Shown here in pieces: positions 17,429-28,974 of a DNA stretch of 64,000 nt. Position 1 is the stretch's first letter, and the number at the start of each line of letters is the position of its first letter. A program made the translations under genes and the position numbers. Origin of the DNA: Panonychus citri (taxonomy: Eukaryota; Arthropoda; Arachnida; Trombidiformes; Tetranychidae); the NCBI RefSeq assembly GCF_014898815.1, contig NW_026515507.1:62001-126000 (forward strand). The letters are read 5' to 3'. The notes under the pieces are model-generated. The model was not told where the DNA came from. It ran no database searches and was given only the letters and a program-made list of their open reading frames with translations.

Positions 17429-20400
17429 TACACAAACACAACAACAACAATCTAAATCATCTCTCATGCAATGTTATCAACGACTAACAAATGATCGAGT
17501 GTTACCATTTTGTAACCTGATCATTAAATTAGATGCTGCCCAAAGTAGTCAATAGAAATACAATAAATTAAATTGTAAAAAGTCAATTGTTTTACAAAAA
17601 AAATGCAAATCTCTAATCTTTAATCTCGGAAATGGATTATCGTCAACGTGAATAATAATAAGAACCATAGTCTCAGTTTTGAAAAATTAAATTATTCCGT
17701 TGATAAATTATGTTAATCATTACAATTTGAAAAAGCAATTGGTTCATATTCATCATCATTGGCAATTAATCATTAAAATTGGTTGTAACACTTTTATTTA
17801 AATCAATATTAGAAATGTAATTGGACAAATTATTGATCAATTCAAGTCTTATTTTGAAAAATGAATCGTACCCAATGATCATGATCATAAAATGTAAAGA
17901 TTAATTGTAATCGAAATGACAATTGAATGTGCTGAACATTAGATTATCGTCATTACCGCCACCGAACGCTAACAACCTACGAAAAACGACCTTTTCACTA
18001 TTAACAAATCGATTGTCATAATATTTATAAACATAAAGGTTAATCTGTTCAGAACTTTGTTCCGAGTTCGACGTGACCTGATTTCGGGATATAATAAAGT
18101 GGAGAAAATTAATAATAACGATTTTGTCATCAAGTTCATCAAGTTCTTTAGCTAACTTCCGCTAACTTAAGTATAATATCAAAAGGAAAAATTTTCATCC
18201 TCTTTCTATCAAGTTATTTATGTTTCCGTCATTGAAATGTTCAGGCCAAAAATCGTGGATTCTTTAAGAATCGCAATTGCTAAACTCTTGGACGCGAATT
18301 ACTCCAGAATATATGTAAATAATTAGTAAATTGAAAAAAGAAAATATCATGGTTATTCCATCGTTAGCACTTATTTAGTTAGCTCAGCCAATTTACATAT
18401 GGTTAACAGGAAAAGGAAATGCATAACTTATAACAATCAAATATTTTCTCATCGGTTGTCCAGCAATTACATAAAATTCAATGTCACATTGATTTTCACC
18501 GCGTTTGATTTTGAAGAAACCTGATGGATAAAAAGATTACAATTAGTGGATGATTATTAAACAATCAACTGATTTACCTTCATCGCCTCAACTGATATTC
18601 CAGGTATTAGCAATTAACCAATAATCAATACCTTTATCATTACACAAACCAATTATCTTAAAAGTATGATAACCAAGCCATTCACCAGTTTCATATTGAT
18701 AAACACCAAAAATGATGATAATAATTAGTAAATTTCTACCTAAATTTGATAGGATAAAATGTACTAACCCGATTTATAATTGTAGAAATCGGAAAATATT
18801 AACATTTTGGCCCATTGGTCATTATCTCGGCCATTATATCGTAAGGTTCAAAAAACGAATAAGATTTTTGTCCAAAAAATTTACCAGAATCAGATTTTTT
18901 TACCATAACTAGAAATACACTCTTGTGGGCACGATAGAGCCTCAGAAAGTACCTCCTCACCGACCGAGTATCGTAAACACTGCGTTTACATGGTGCTATT
19001 GAATAAGGTAAACATCCAAAGGTACTGACCACCGGTAACAATACCATGTTTAGTTCACTAATCGAAGGTCATAATTGCATAAGTTTACAAATTGTAGATA
19101 AACTTTACCTCGCTCAATAAGTCAAGAGAAAGTTAATTAACTATTCTCATCGAAACTCGAATGAGTTTACTAAAACTGAATTTGACCGGAACATAAAATC
19201 GGTCAAATAGGTTTGTACCCGTTCATCGGTGATGGAAGGATCAACTAAGGAACCGAACGAGACTGATCATGTATCGAACGAATAAATTGATCAGATCAAA
19301 TTCATCTTGAATTCATCATTGATCTAGATGATTGATAATTTCGAGCCACAACTTGAGGTGTAACATATGGAACTCGATCAATATCATACTGGTCGAAAGA
19401 TGAACGGAAACTCGAAAACGATTCGAAAACTTTTGATAAGTTTTGGCCGCTTTCGAAATACTTTCGACTTGGCTAATCACAATCTAAATAGCTTGTTAAT
19501 TAACCTAATCAACAGCTTCGAATCCTTTCAATGTCCAAGTTGATTAGGCAAATTTTCCCAGTAGACATTATCAGGTTAAATTAGATTGTTACAATTAAAC
19601 ATTCAACTGGTAAAATAATCAACTAAAAACGCTGAGATTTTTTTTACAATCTTATTGATTCAGACCATTGAAAATTGTTGATTGATCAGTTGATCAATTT
19701 TTTAATAACTTAATCAATAAGTTTCAAATGACTATCAGCTTGGTGATTTACTTGATATTATTATGTAATAAGACATTTTCTTGAATAATTGTGATCTTAA
19801 TTGTGTTTAAAATTTGTTCGTGACTTGGAAAATAATTTGATACTTTCATAGTTATTAATATAAACGTGAAATGAAATGTTGATTGTTTAATTGAACTGAT
19901 TCAAATTTGATTATATTGATTAACACGAGAAAATAGTTATCACGTAATGGTTATGCTAGACAATCAATTGATTAATTGGACTATTTTCAATTCATAACAA
20001 TTAATCTAATTTTTTTCTTAATTAATTGGGAATATGAATTATTAACAAATGTCAATTTAGATACAATTCAATTCACCTGATTAAGTAAATGGTTGGTTAT
20101 CATTTAGAAAACTTTGACTGGAATTGATTTCTCTCAAAAATTAATATCAGATTAATTTAGTTGAGAATTGAATCTTTGATTGTATTATGATTATCTTATA
20201 GATATCTAATTGCTATCAGATTAGATTAAAGGCTATAGTAAACAGAGAAGAGATTGGTTGTAATTAACTGAGTTTCGTTAGGCGATTGATCAATTGAATT
20301 GATTGCTCGAAGGAAAATCTTCATTAGAGTCAATCTTGGTATTTCGATTGATGGTAGATAAACACTTTGGATAATTAGGTTGATGAGAGACTAAAGATGA

Positions 20401-20628
20401 CCATCCATTTATTAGTGTAATCATCAAGAATCGATAAATTCCATGAGTAGTATTTTCATCTAAATTTAACAATACATTTTCTTTCAAGTTATTGGATTTG
20501 AAACTTGATTTCTGATCTTTTGGATCCTAAGATTTCAAAATGATCTTTAAGATAAAACTGGCGACGAGAAAGGTTAACATTACATGAGAGAGATGATTTA
20601 GATTGTTTTTGTTGTTGTGTTTGTGTAT
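17429..20628. other. Spacer between the inverted arms
   Basis: A 3.2 kb AT-rich loop of the inverted duplication. The arm homology ends at about 17475 and 20590, shortly after the COX4 stop codons. The only recognisable gene remnant is the cathepsin B fragment at about 18393-19075. Short frames elsewhere (for example 65 codons on the minus strand at 20290-20487) have no support. Confidence 0.6.
18393..19075 (-). pseudogene. Cathepsin B-like (C1A) cysteine protease remnant
   Basis: Minus-strand translation gives the C-terminal half of cathepsin B in three blocks. First, about 19075-18740: KHGIVTGG, a frame change, GCLPYSIAPC, then SYSFFEPYDIMAEIMTNGP, another frame change, and FSDFYNYKSG. Second, 18707-18578: GVYQYETGEWLGYHTFKIIG to DYWLIANTWN, which carries the catalytic His and Asn. 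Third, 18520-18393: GFFKIKRGENQCDIE and the end. Junctions lie where cathepsin B-type introns fit (donor GTAAAT at 18577-18572, acceptor CAG before 18520). It is dead: the Trp of the conserved WGD is TGA (18590-18588), the acceptor before GVYQ lacks its AG, the frame shifts twice, and I find no N-terminal half with the catalytic Cys. No copy exists in the arms. Confidence 0.8.
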
Positions 20629-21361
20629 TTATTTCTTCCAGCAATTGTTTTCATAGTCCCATTTAGATGCGTATCCATCAAATTCATCTATTCTGTTGAA
20701 AAGAGCAAACTTCATGAACCTCCTGGTATTTTCTTCATTCATAGACTCGGGTAATGGTGGAAAAAGAAACTCTTTCTCTCCAACAACAACTAGAAAAGTC
20801 AAACCAACAATTCCAAGAATACCAGCAATCACTTGTTTCCAATCACCAGTTGGTGCTGTTAATTCAGCATATGTACGACAATATGAATGTCGATATACTA
20901 GACAAAGTGGACCAAAAAAAATGGAACCAAAAAAAAAGAGAACAATTAAGAAAAAGAAAAAGAAAATTAGTAAACAAAAAAGAAAATCTCTTTTCTTTTC
21001 TTCTTTTCTCTCCTCTTCTTCTTCTCTATATTCTGATACTTGAGGAAATAGAGAAAAGAGAATTTTGATACTTACATTGTTTCTTTTCTTCTATGGTTAA
21101 TGATTTCCAATCACCTTTTTCTTTCTCTTTTAATGCTAACATATCAGGTGAATCTTCCTTAAATCTAATTGCTGGAAATGGTTGATTAAGACGATCATAA
21201 TAAAAAGGTTGACCATCATTACCATAACCAACTATCTCCCGGTTACCAATGATATCTTTAAATTCATAATAACTAGCAGAAGATAATTTAAAATTAGATT
21301 TACATCGTAATAGTTTAATTATTTCACGTTGTAGAGTCGGTCGAAGGTGTAAAATAGACAT
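20629..21361 (-). CDS. COX4: Cytochrome c oxidase subunit 4, copy B (intact)
   Basis: Subunit of mitochondrial respiratory complex IV in the inner membrane. Exon 1 is 21361-21076 and exon 2 is 20897-20629, 184 codons in all with no interruption. The N-terminal ~35 residues are basic and hydroxylated (RPTLQREIIKLLRCKS), fitting a mitochondrial presequence. The body carries family hallmarks: REIVGYGNDGQPFYYDRL, FPAIRFKEDSPDMLALKEKE, KGDWKSLTIEEKKQ, YRHSYCRTYAELTAPTGDWK, one membrane helix (VIAGILGIVGLTFLVVV), and the C-terminal YASKWDYENNCWKK. It is divergent to SRP54 copy B, with 497 nt between the start codons, suggesting one shared promoter for two housekeeping genes. This is the copy I would treat as the functional gene. 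Confidence 0.95.
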
Positions 21362-21858
21362 TTTTCATTAACAACCACCAACAAAAAAAAACAATTAATC
21401 AAATCTAATTAAGACCCAAACACACAAACAAAAAAAGGCCTTCAATCAATACATTTGAATGCGAATGCTCTTGAACAAGGGCATGGGATCACTTCTTTTT
21501 GGTTCTTTTTTCTTCCAACAGGTGACGCTGTTTGAGAAAGAATTTCAAATGATCAATTGTTTTCCAATTGGAATTTAATTGTTGAATTTAGATTTTTTTT
21601 ATGGTTATGGAAATTGTTCCGAGTTATTGAGGATCGGAATTTAATTTATAAATTAATTAATTGTTGAGAATTGGATTAATTTGTGTTGATTGTTTTTTAT
21701 TGTTCGTTGATCAAAGTCTAGATGTCGCTGATCTTGTTTACCTTGTTTTGGTTTTCAAAATTGTCAAAATTTCATGTTTTTAATTTGGTTTTTTGAATGT
21801 GATTTGTAATTTATTTAATCTACAGTTATAATTGTTTTCTTTTTGTTAATTAATAAAA
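21362..21858. promoter_or_regulatory. Bidirectional promoter between COX4 copy B and SRP54 copy B; uninserted reference for arm A
   Basis: 497 nt between divergent ATGs. The ~55 nt next to COX4 and the ~30 nt next to SRP54 match arm A; the middle is diverged but has aligned patches. Around 21437-21530 it holds AAAGGCCTTC, two imperfect hairpin-like segments (CATTTGAATG; CTCTTGAACAAGGG) and GGTGACGCTG, which are the counterparts of the two sides of the retrotransposon insertion in arm A. Confidence 0.65.
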
Positions 21859-23440
21859 ATGGTTTTAGCAGATTTAGGACGTAAGATAACAAATGCTTTA
21901 CGTTCACTTGGAAATGCGACGATTATTGACCAAGATGTTTTGGAGAGTTTATTGAAAGAGATTTGTAAAGCTCTTCTGGAAGGTGATGTTAATATACGAT
22001 TGGTGAAACAATTGCGAGAAAATGTCCGTCAAGTTATTGATTTCGATGAAATGGCCGCAGGTCTTAATAAAAGACGGATGATCCAAATGGCCGTTTTCCA
22101 AGAATTAGTCAAATTAGTTGATCCTGGAGTAAAAGCTTGGCAACCAACAAAAGGAAAGCCAAACATAATCATGTTTGTAGGTCTTCAAGGTAACAATTTA
22201 GTGTATTGATTGATTCAATTGTTGTAGAAAATGTATTGATAATACTATTTACTAATTACTAATTACTAATTATTTACAACTATTAAGGTGCTGGTAAAAC
22301 AACAACATGTACAAAAATGGCTTATTATTATCTGAGAAAAGGATGGAAATGTTGTCTGGTTTGTGCTGATACTTTTCGTGCTGGAGCATTTGATCAACTT
22401 AAACAGAATGCAACTAAAGCCCGAATACCATTTTATGGTTCATACACGGAAGCGGATCCAGTGGTAGCGGCGGAAGGTTGATAAATTCATAAGAAGGTTT
22501 TGAGATAATAATTGTGGATACAAGTGGAAGACATAAACAAGAAAGTGCCTTATTTGAAGAGATGTTATCAATTAGCAATGCCATTAATCCGAATCAAGTA
22601 ATTTTCGTGATGGACGCTTCCATTGGTCATGCATGTGAAGCACAAGCTCGAGCATTCAAAAGTAAAGTGGATATTGGAGCTGTAATAGTGACCAAATTAG
22701 ATGGTCATGCTAAAGGAGGTGGTGCTCTTAGTGCAGTTGCGGTTACTCATTCGCCGATTACTTTTATCGGTACTGGTGAACATATGGATGATTTCGAGCC
22801 TTTCAAAGTGAAACCTTTCGTTTCTAAATTGTTAGGAATGGGAGATATTGAAGGTCTTATTGATAAAGTAAACGAACTAAATTGGATGATAATGAGGAAT
22901 TAATTGAGAAACTTAAACATGGAGAGTTTACTTTACGTGATATGTATGAACAATTTACTAATATAATGAAAATGGGTCCATTTAATCAGATATTACAAAT
23001 GATTCCCGGATTCGGACAGGAATTGGCTCGTGGAGCATCTGAAGCAGATTCTATGGCAAAATTAAAACGATTAATGACAATCATGGATTCAATGAGTGAT
23101 AGTGAACTCGATAATCGAGATGGTGCTAAATTATTTTCCAAACAACCAACTCGAGTGATCAGAGTAGCAAGAGGAGCCGAGTTACATCAAGAGAGGTACA
23201 AGAATTGTTGACACAATTTACTAAATTTGCCGCTGTGGTCAAGAAAATGGGAGGAATCAAAGGTTTCTTTAAAGGAGGTGACATGACAAAGAACGTAAAT
23301 GCTATGCAAATGGCTAAATTAAATCAACAAGTAGCCAAAATGATGGATCCGAGGATTTTACAACAAATGGGTGGATTATCCGGATTACAAACCATGATGA
23401 GCAATTACAAGGAGCGGCATCGGCTGCGCATAAACAATAA
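21859..23440 (+). CDS. SRP54: SRP54, copy B (exon 1 intact, exon 2 interrupted by several small deletions)
   Basis: Exon 1 is 21859-22189 (331 nt, intact) and exon 2 is 22288-23440. From the start to about 23127, intron included, it matches copy A without any substitution that I find, only deletions: three small ones around 22464-22492, a two-base loss in the intron, one base near 22880. Beyond 23127 real substitutions appear (for example KLFSKQPTRV versus KTFQKQPTRV, and GGLSGLQTMM versus GGFSGLQNMM), many synonymous, with further single-base losses near 23178 and 23400. Taken literally exon 2 has five or more frame breaks. Most third-position changes in the diverged tail keep the protein, which says that copy B was under selection as a gene for a long time. 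Status as functional, decaying or badly sequenced cannot be decided here. Confidence 0.85.
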
Positions 23441-25559
23441 CAAAATGTTCAAAGTTTCAATCAGCTCTCGTAAAGAATGGTGTATAAATGTAAATTGTTT
23501 ATTAATTTCTACTAAATTTTGCCTCTTTTTTCATATAATTTGGTTTATCTAAACAATTAAAATTTAGATAACACTGATCCTGATGATACAGAAATATACA
23601 CAATAATTACCTTGTAATTCAATGTTTTCAGTGAAATTTCCTACTTATTCAAGAAGAATATCGTACATGTGAATAGCATGAGAGTCGAAACAAGTTCCAA
23701 GGTGAACTGAATTATTACCGAGTAACAAGTTGATGTTTCTTACAGTAAATCGATTTTAATAACAAATTTTAAGTTAATTGATTCCAAACAAATGGAATAT
23801 CAATTAACTCAATCATTCAGGAGAATAGACAAACTATCTCAAAGGAAAATACAATGAACAATAAAGGATAGAACATCAGATCAATCGAAGAGAATGGTTT
23901 AAATTGTTCGATAATTTGAACATTTACCTGGCAAATATTTTTCGACTCATCTTTATTTACGAATCACAATTTATTCCTAATACTGTTCCAATCCAAGGGA
24001 ATCGGTGCCCAGAATTTAGCTCAAGTAATTAAGTGAATTTAGTTGACTAATTGTACTCAGATCTTTTGCTCGAGATTTTCAAAATAATCGAAATCAATTA
24101 TCATCATCAATTAGAAATTAAATTCATATCAATTCCCTTTAGATGTTTATTATCATGTTCATCCTAAATCGTTACAAGATAGAGATAGTTAGTAATTGTT
24201 ATCAATAATATAACTAAATAGTTGGTGATTTGAAGTTATTAATAGTTAATAAAAGTTAAATACGAAAGCAGAATTTAGAAATTGAAAATCCTGTCGATTT
24301 AAAATTCTAAATCGTCTGAATAACAGAAAATAATTATCGGTATCAAGCCAATTGTTACATTAGATGAAACTGGCGTTAAATTGGTCCAGTTGATTAACGT
24401 TCAAACTTATTGGGACATAATTAACTTAACGACATATTAATAGTAAACTTGATTGACATGGATTCGAAAACGATTCATCAATCATTTGTATATAAATTAA
24501 CACAACCAACAATCATATCAAATTAATCAGGAGATTATAATTGATTAACTTGATTCCATAATAATCATCAGAATTTTTCTCATCCTTCATAATTCAACCT
24601 TTTCCAACAATTGAAACACTTTACAAGGGAAAACAATTAGAAATACAAAAATCTAAGTAACCGCTTTGATCACAATTAGTTGACTGACAGAATTGAATAT
24701 TTGTTCAACTATCTTTACAAGATGAAGATGGAGGTGATGGTTGTTGTCGTTGATGATGATGACGAGAATGAGAATGTTGAACATTGTGAACATTTCGATA
24801 TGTACATTACTGTTTACAGAATTTTTTTTCTTTCTTCTGTCGAATTCAAGTTTTATTTCTTGGAGATAAGCCCGAGATTATCTTCTGAATGGATGAACAA
24901 GATAAAAGGAGAAAACTTTGGCTTCACTAATCTTCACCCAGACGCGATAGAATTAACCAAATCGTATCCAAATAAATTCTGGTTATCAAAAATTTAATCC
25001 ATTTCTCTTTTGGGTTAATCTGGTTCTCGCAAATTATAATGTACCAATTTTATATATTCAGTAAATTTAAAGTTACTAATTTTAGCGAAATTTGTACAAT
25101 AATAATAATAATATCATTTGATTAGTGTTTTCTTTGCATAATCATAATGATAACTGAGCATCTTTGTCATCTTTTATCATCCTCATCCTTCAAATTAACA
25201 TCAAGGATCCATTTCAACCAGAAATCAGTTGAATCAGTTGAGTAAATATGAGAAAAAGTTATGTAATAATAATAATAAGAAGAAAAATCAATTCTATTGA
25301 ATTAGAAAACAATCAAGATTAATTAATCCGAATCACTAATCAAGTATATCATGTGGGAAATTAAGATAATACAGTTATGATTATTGTTTGAAGAAAATCA
25401 ATTTCCATTTTCTTTATTTGATTTCATAATTAGAGTAAATGAGTGAGTTAGAAAGAGAGAGAGAAAAACTAATCACTAATTAAGAGATGGAAAAAAAGTT
25501 TATCAATTTCGAGTGGTAAGTAATCATTTAAATGGTGGAAATTATTTCAATCTGAAAGA
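23441..25559. other. Non-coding region downstream of SRP54 copy B
   Basis: AT-rich with no supported gene. A 105-codon frame at 24680-24997 starts with an Asp/Glu-rich low-complexity stretch and shows no recognisable domain, so I do not call it. Confidence 0.5.
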
Positions 25560-25690
25560 GAAGATAATCATGATGATAAGTAAGAAAGAGAAAGGGAGAG
25601 AGAGAGATGAGGAAGATGAGGAAGATGATAATTCTTGTCTGGCCAAATAAGGTTAACTCGAGAATTGGCAAGTTGCTCGTAATTTTATTC
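25560..25690 (-). promoter_or_regulatory. CArG-box module, copy 1, upstream of myosin heavy chain
   Basis: CCAAATAAGG at 25643-25652 is a perfect CC(A/T)6GG box, the site of serum response factor, a muscle-gene activator. It sits in a block whose reverse complement recurs in a myosin intron at 29020-29157. The core 25641-25674 matches 32 of 34 positions. GA-rich sequence and AGATAATCATGATGAT follow in the same order in both. It lies about 2.2 kb upstream of the myosin start codon. Enhancer function is inferred. Confidence 0.6.
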
Positions 25691-25795
25691 GAACATTGAA
25701 AAAGTATGTGTACTGATGCTCCACCTTTATCGCAATTTAAATGATTAACATTCAATGGAAATAAACTCCACCTTAAAAGCAGAATCTAACACTCG

Positions 25796-25800
<5 letters not shown>

Positions 25801-25830
<30 letters not shown>
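25801..25830 (+). repeat. (GA)15 microsatellite
   Basis: Uninterrupted GA dinucleotide repeat in the myosin upstream region. Confidence 0.9.
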
Positions 25831-25835
<5 letters not shown>

Positions 25836-26515
25836 GATAAACATTGAAGGAAGATAATGGAAGAGGAAGTTTTTACTTGGATGAATGAACATGTTCGTCC
25901 ACTTGTGAACTTACTACGATATTTACATCTCAATCTGAAGCGAAATAATCTAAGTCTTAATCTATCATCTACAGTTCGATAACTTTATTATTAGTAATTT
26001 AAACTTTTTCGATTCTGAAGATGAAAAAGTTCATTTACTAGGAGAAAAGAAAAGATTGTAATTGGTAAATGATAATAGTTTAAATTGAGCAGAAAGAAAA
26101 TTTCGAACTTCATTTAATACAAGCTAAAAGCTAATACTGAGGTAAATAAGAACGACAGAACTTTTCTAGAATGAGTTTAATTTGATTGGAATTGAACATT
26201 TATAGAATGGACAAAGTTATCGAATATTCAGATTCCATAACATGTTATCGAATGAGGTTTATTTCTTTCGACCAAATTCTGTGTCCTAATGTCCTAATTG
26301 TGTGGAGAACGTGAAAAATATTAAAAGTTTCGAATCAAGTTACTTAATCATCTAGAATTATTTATAATTAAAAGGAGGAACTAATTCGAACTTTTTTTTT
26401 ACACTCTCGTCAAAATTTAGTTCTAAACTGATGAAGATAGAGAAAAGGGAATTTCTCCCATAGCATCTCCTTTAATTGTCTCTTTGCATCCTCATCCATC
26501 CTATCATCCTTATCG

Positions 26516-26540
<25 letters not shown>
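26516..26540 (+). repeat. (CT)n microsatellite
   Basis: About 12 units of CT on the plus strand in the myosin upstream region, followed by more pyrimidine-rich sequence to about 26730. Confidence 0.85.
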
Positions 26541-26547
<7 letters not shown>

Positions 26548-27291
26548 GTGTTTTCTTCCTATTTTTCTCTTTCTTTTCTCCTCTCTTTTGCCTCTAAATA
26601 TGGACTAGAGTCTAAGCCAATTCATTGGCAACATGTTTGTGAATTTCTCAATTTTTCCCCATCATCTTGTTTATCTTCCTTGTCTTTCTTCATCTTTTTT
26701 CTCTCTCTCTTTTATCTTCTCTGTCTCTCTTTCCAGGTCACTCGAAAGTCATCTTACCAAGTTAACTGTATAATAGACATAAAACATTCCATTGGGATGC
26801 TAAAAAGAAAGAAAAGAAAGGGAAGATTAAAGATCACACCTCTTGAGGCTTCATCATTTTCTATTTTTCTTCCTACATCAACTTTATCCTTATTAAACAA
26901 TAAATCAAGTAAAAATTATCCCAATTCACGATTGCCTTTTAATCACAATTGTAAATCACTGATTTTCAGTGACATTTTACATTTGGATGATTATCTCTCT
27001 TTCAATTGATGGACAGTCAAGATTAATGACCAATCAATATAAAATAAATTACATCGCTACCGATTACTGATTGACAATTAATACTTTCAAATCAAATACT
27101 AAAGAAAATAAATATACTGATTACATTAATTGATAGATTTAAAATATTTGCTTAATTAGCAAGAAGAAAATAAACTTTGGAAATTGTTACTTTATTATAA
27201 TCATCTAACCGGATTAAGGAAAACAATTAAACGATTACCTTAACTGTTGATAGATGTTAATTCATATTAAACTTTTAACCTTCGAGAGTCT

Positions 27292-27292
<1 letters not shown>

Positions 27293-27355
<63 letters not shown>
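27293..27355 (+). repeat. (GA)31 microsatellite
   Basis: Uninterrupted GA repeat of about 62 nt, 530 nt upstream of the myosin start codon, followed by 200 nt of purine-rich sequence. It is a potential GAGA-factor-type site. Confidence 0.9.
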
Positions 27356-27358
<3 letters not shown>

Positions 27359-27884
27359 CCAAAAGAGGGTGGTTCAGATTAGAAAATCGAGAGATGCGAA
27401 AGAAACGCAAGTATTTTCGAAGAGGAAGCTCGAATTTAGAAGAACCAGTGAGAGAGAGAAAGAGAGAGATGGGAAGGGGGAAAGGGAGAAGAAAAGAAGA
27501 AGACAGAGAAGAAGAAAAGGGAAAATGTAAAGAGAAAGAGAAGAAGAAAGAGAAGAAAGAAGATGATGTTGATCGCATGTTCAATGGTTGTCGTAAAATC
27601 CATGAGCTCTATTTATCCTCATCTCGGTGAAAAAAAGGAAACAGAAAACTTTTCTTTCCATCAGTTTAACTTCTGTTGTTGTTGTTGTTACTTGTGACAA
27701 TTTTTGGATAAACAAAAGGAGAGAAAACATCCAAACGGATTAACAATTATTACCTGTTGATTATCTTAAGTGGTGATCATCGAAAACGTTCAACGTTCCT
27801 TAAACTATAAAACTGTGTGTTTGTTGGTGAAAAGCAACAAAAAGTTTATCAAATTTTAACTAAACAATATTCTAACTAATCATC

Positions 27885-28938
27885 ATGGCCGAAGATCCAG
27901 ATCCAACTGAGTATCTTTTCATTTCTCTTGAACAAAAGAGAAAAGATCAAACTAAACCTTACGATGGTAAGAAAATGGTCTGGGTACCCGACGAAAAGGA
28001 GTGTTACATCCTGGGTAACATCGCATCGACCAAAGGTGATATTGTCACCGTCGAATGTGGTAAAGGTGATGAAGTAAGTTCTATTATTGTTTATACATGT
28101 TTTCGATATCAAATGTATCATCTGATGATATTTTTTTACTAATCGATTCTTTTACTTATTATTTGTTATTATCTCTCAATTTTGTGATGTTTACTTTTCC
28201 TCGAAACAAAATGATTTGGATTAACAGAGACAAGTGAAAAAGGATTTGCTTCAACAAGTAAATCCACCCAAGTACGAGAAATGTGAGGATATGTCCAATC
28301 TTACATATCTTAACGATGCTTCCGTCCTTCACAATCTTAGGGAGCGATACGTTGCCCAGCTTATCTATGTAAGTGGTCAATCAACTGATTGATTATGATT
28401 AACAATTCGATATTGATATTGATTGATATTCTTATCGTTTTTCGTTCCTTTTTCTTTAGACTTATTCTGGTCTTTTCTGTGTTGCTATCAATCCCTACAA
28501 ACGATTTCCCATTTATACTGGTCGAGTTATCAAAATGTACCAAGGCAAACGACGAAGTGAAATGCCACCTCATTTGTTTGCTATTTGTGACGGTGCTTAT
28601 ACCGACATGTTGACAAGTAAGTTTCGAACTTGTAGAACTTCGATTACAATCAATTTCCTGGTTCTAATTTAAAGCATCAATTTAAATTCCTTCATAATTA
28701 ACTTTTCATGGGTTAAACAAAAAGTAATCATGATAGTTATATAAGAAAAGACTTTCTAATCCATTTAATTTCGAGCAATAATATTGTAAAGTTTATTTAG
28801 AGTTTTAAATTGGAAAAACTTATTAGAACTTTTTTTTAAATTGATTTTTCTCTAATTAGATTTTCTTTTTCATAGTTTTTTGTTTATTTTCGTTCATTTT
28901 AAATTGCTTCGATAATGCGCTCATCATCATTATCATCT

Positions 28939-28974
<36 letters not shown>

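Larger units (their letters stand above)
25691..27884. promoter_or_regulatory. 5' region of the myosin heavy chain gene
   Basis: 2.2 kb without a supported coding exon. It contains (GA)n at 25801-25830, (CT)n at 26516-26540 and (GA)n at 27293-27355, and a CTAAATATGG word near 26596 (one mismatch from CArG, MEF2-like). The promoter and any non-coding first exon should be here, but I cannot fix the transcription start. The leader just before 27885 is A-rich. Confidence 0.45.

Noticed and set aside
20290..20487. 65-codon minus-strand frame in the spacer
   Set aside because: Short, with no similarity, no convincing splice sites and no link to the cathepsin B remnant.
17500..20600. tRNA gene in the spacer (GC-richer patches near 17940 and 18940)
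   Set aside because: No cloverleaf, A box or B box found; the second patch is part of the cathepsin B remnant.
24680..24997. 105-codon plus-strand frame with an acidic stretch
   Set aside because: Low-complexity Asp/Glu run and no recognisable domain; length is within chance for this region.
26476..27009. 177-codon Ser/Leu-rich frame
   Set aside because: Largely the translation of a CT microsatellite and adjacent pyrimidine-rich sequence.
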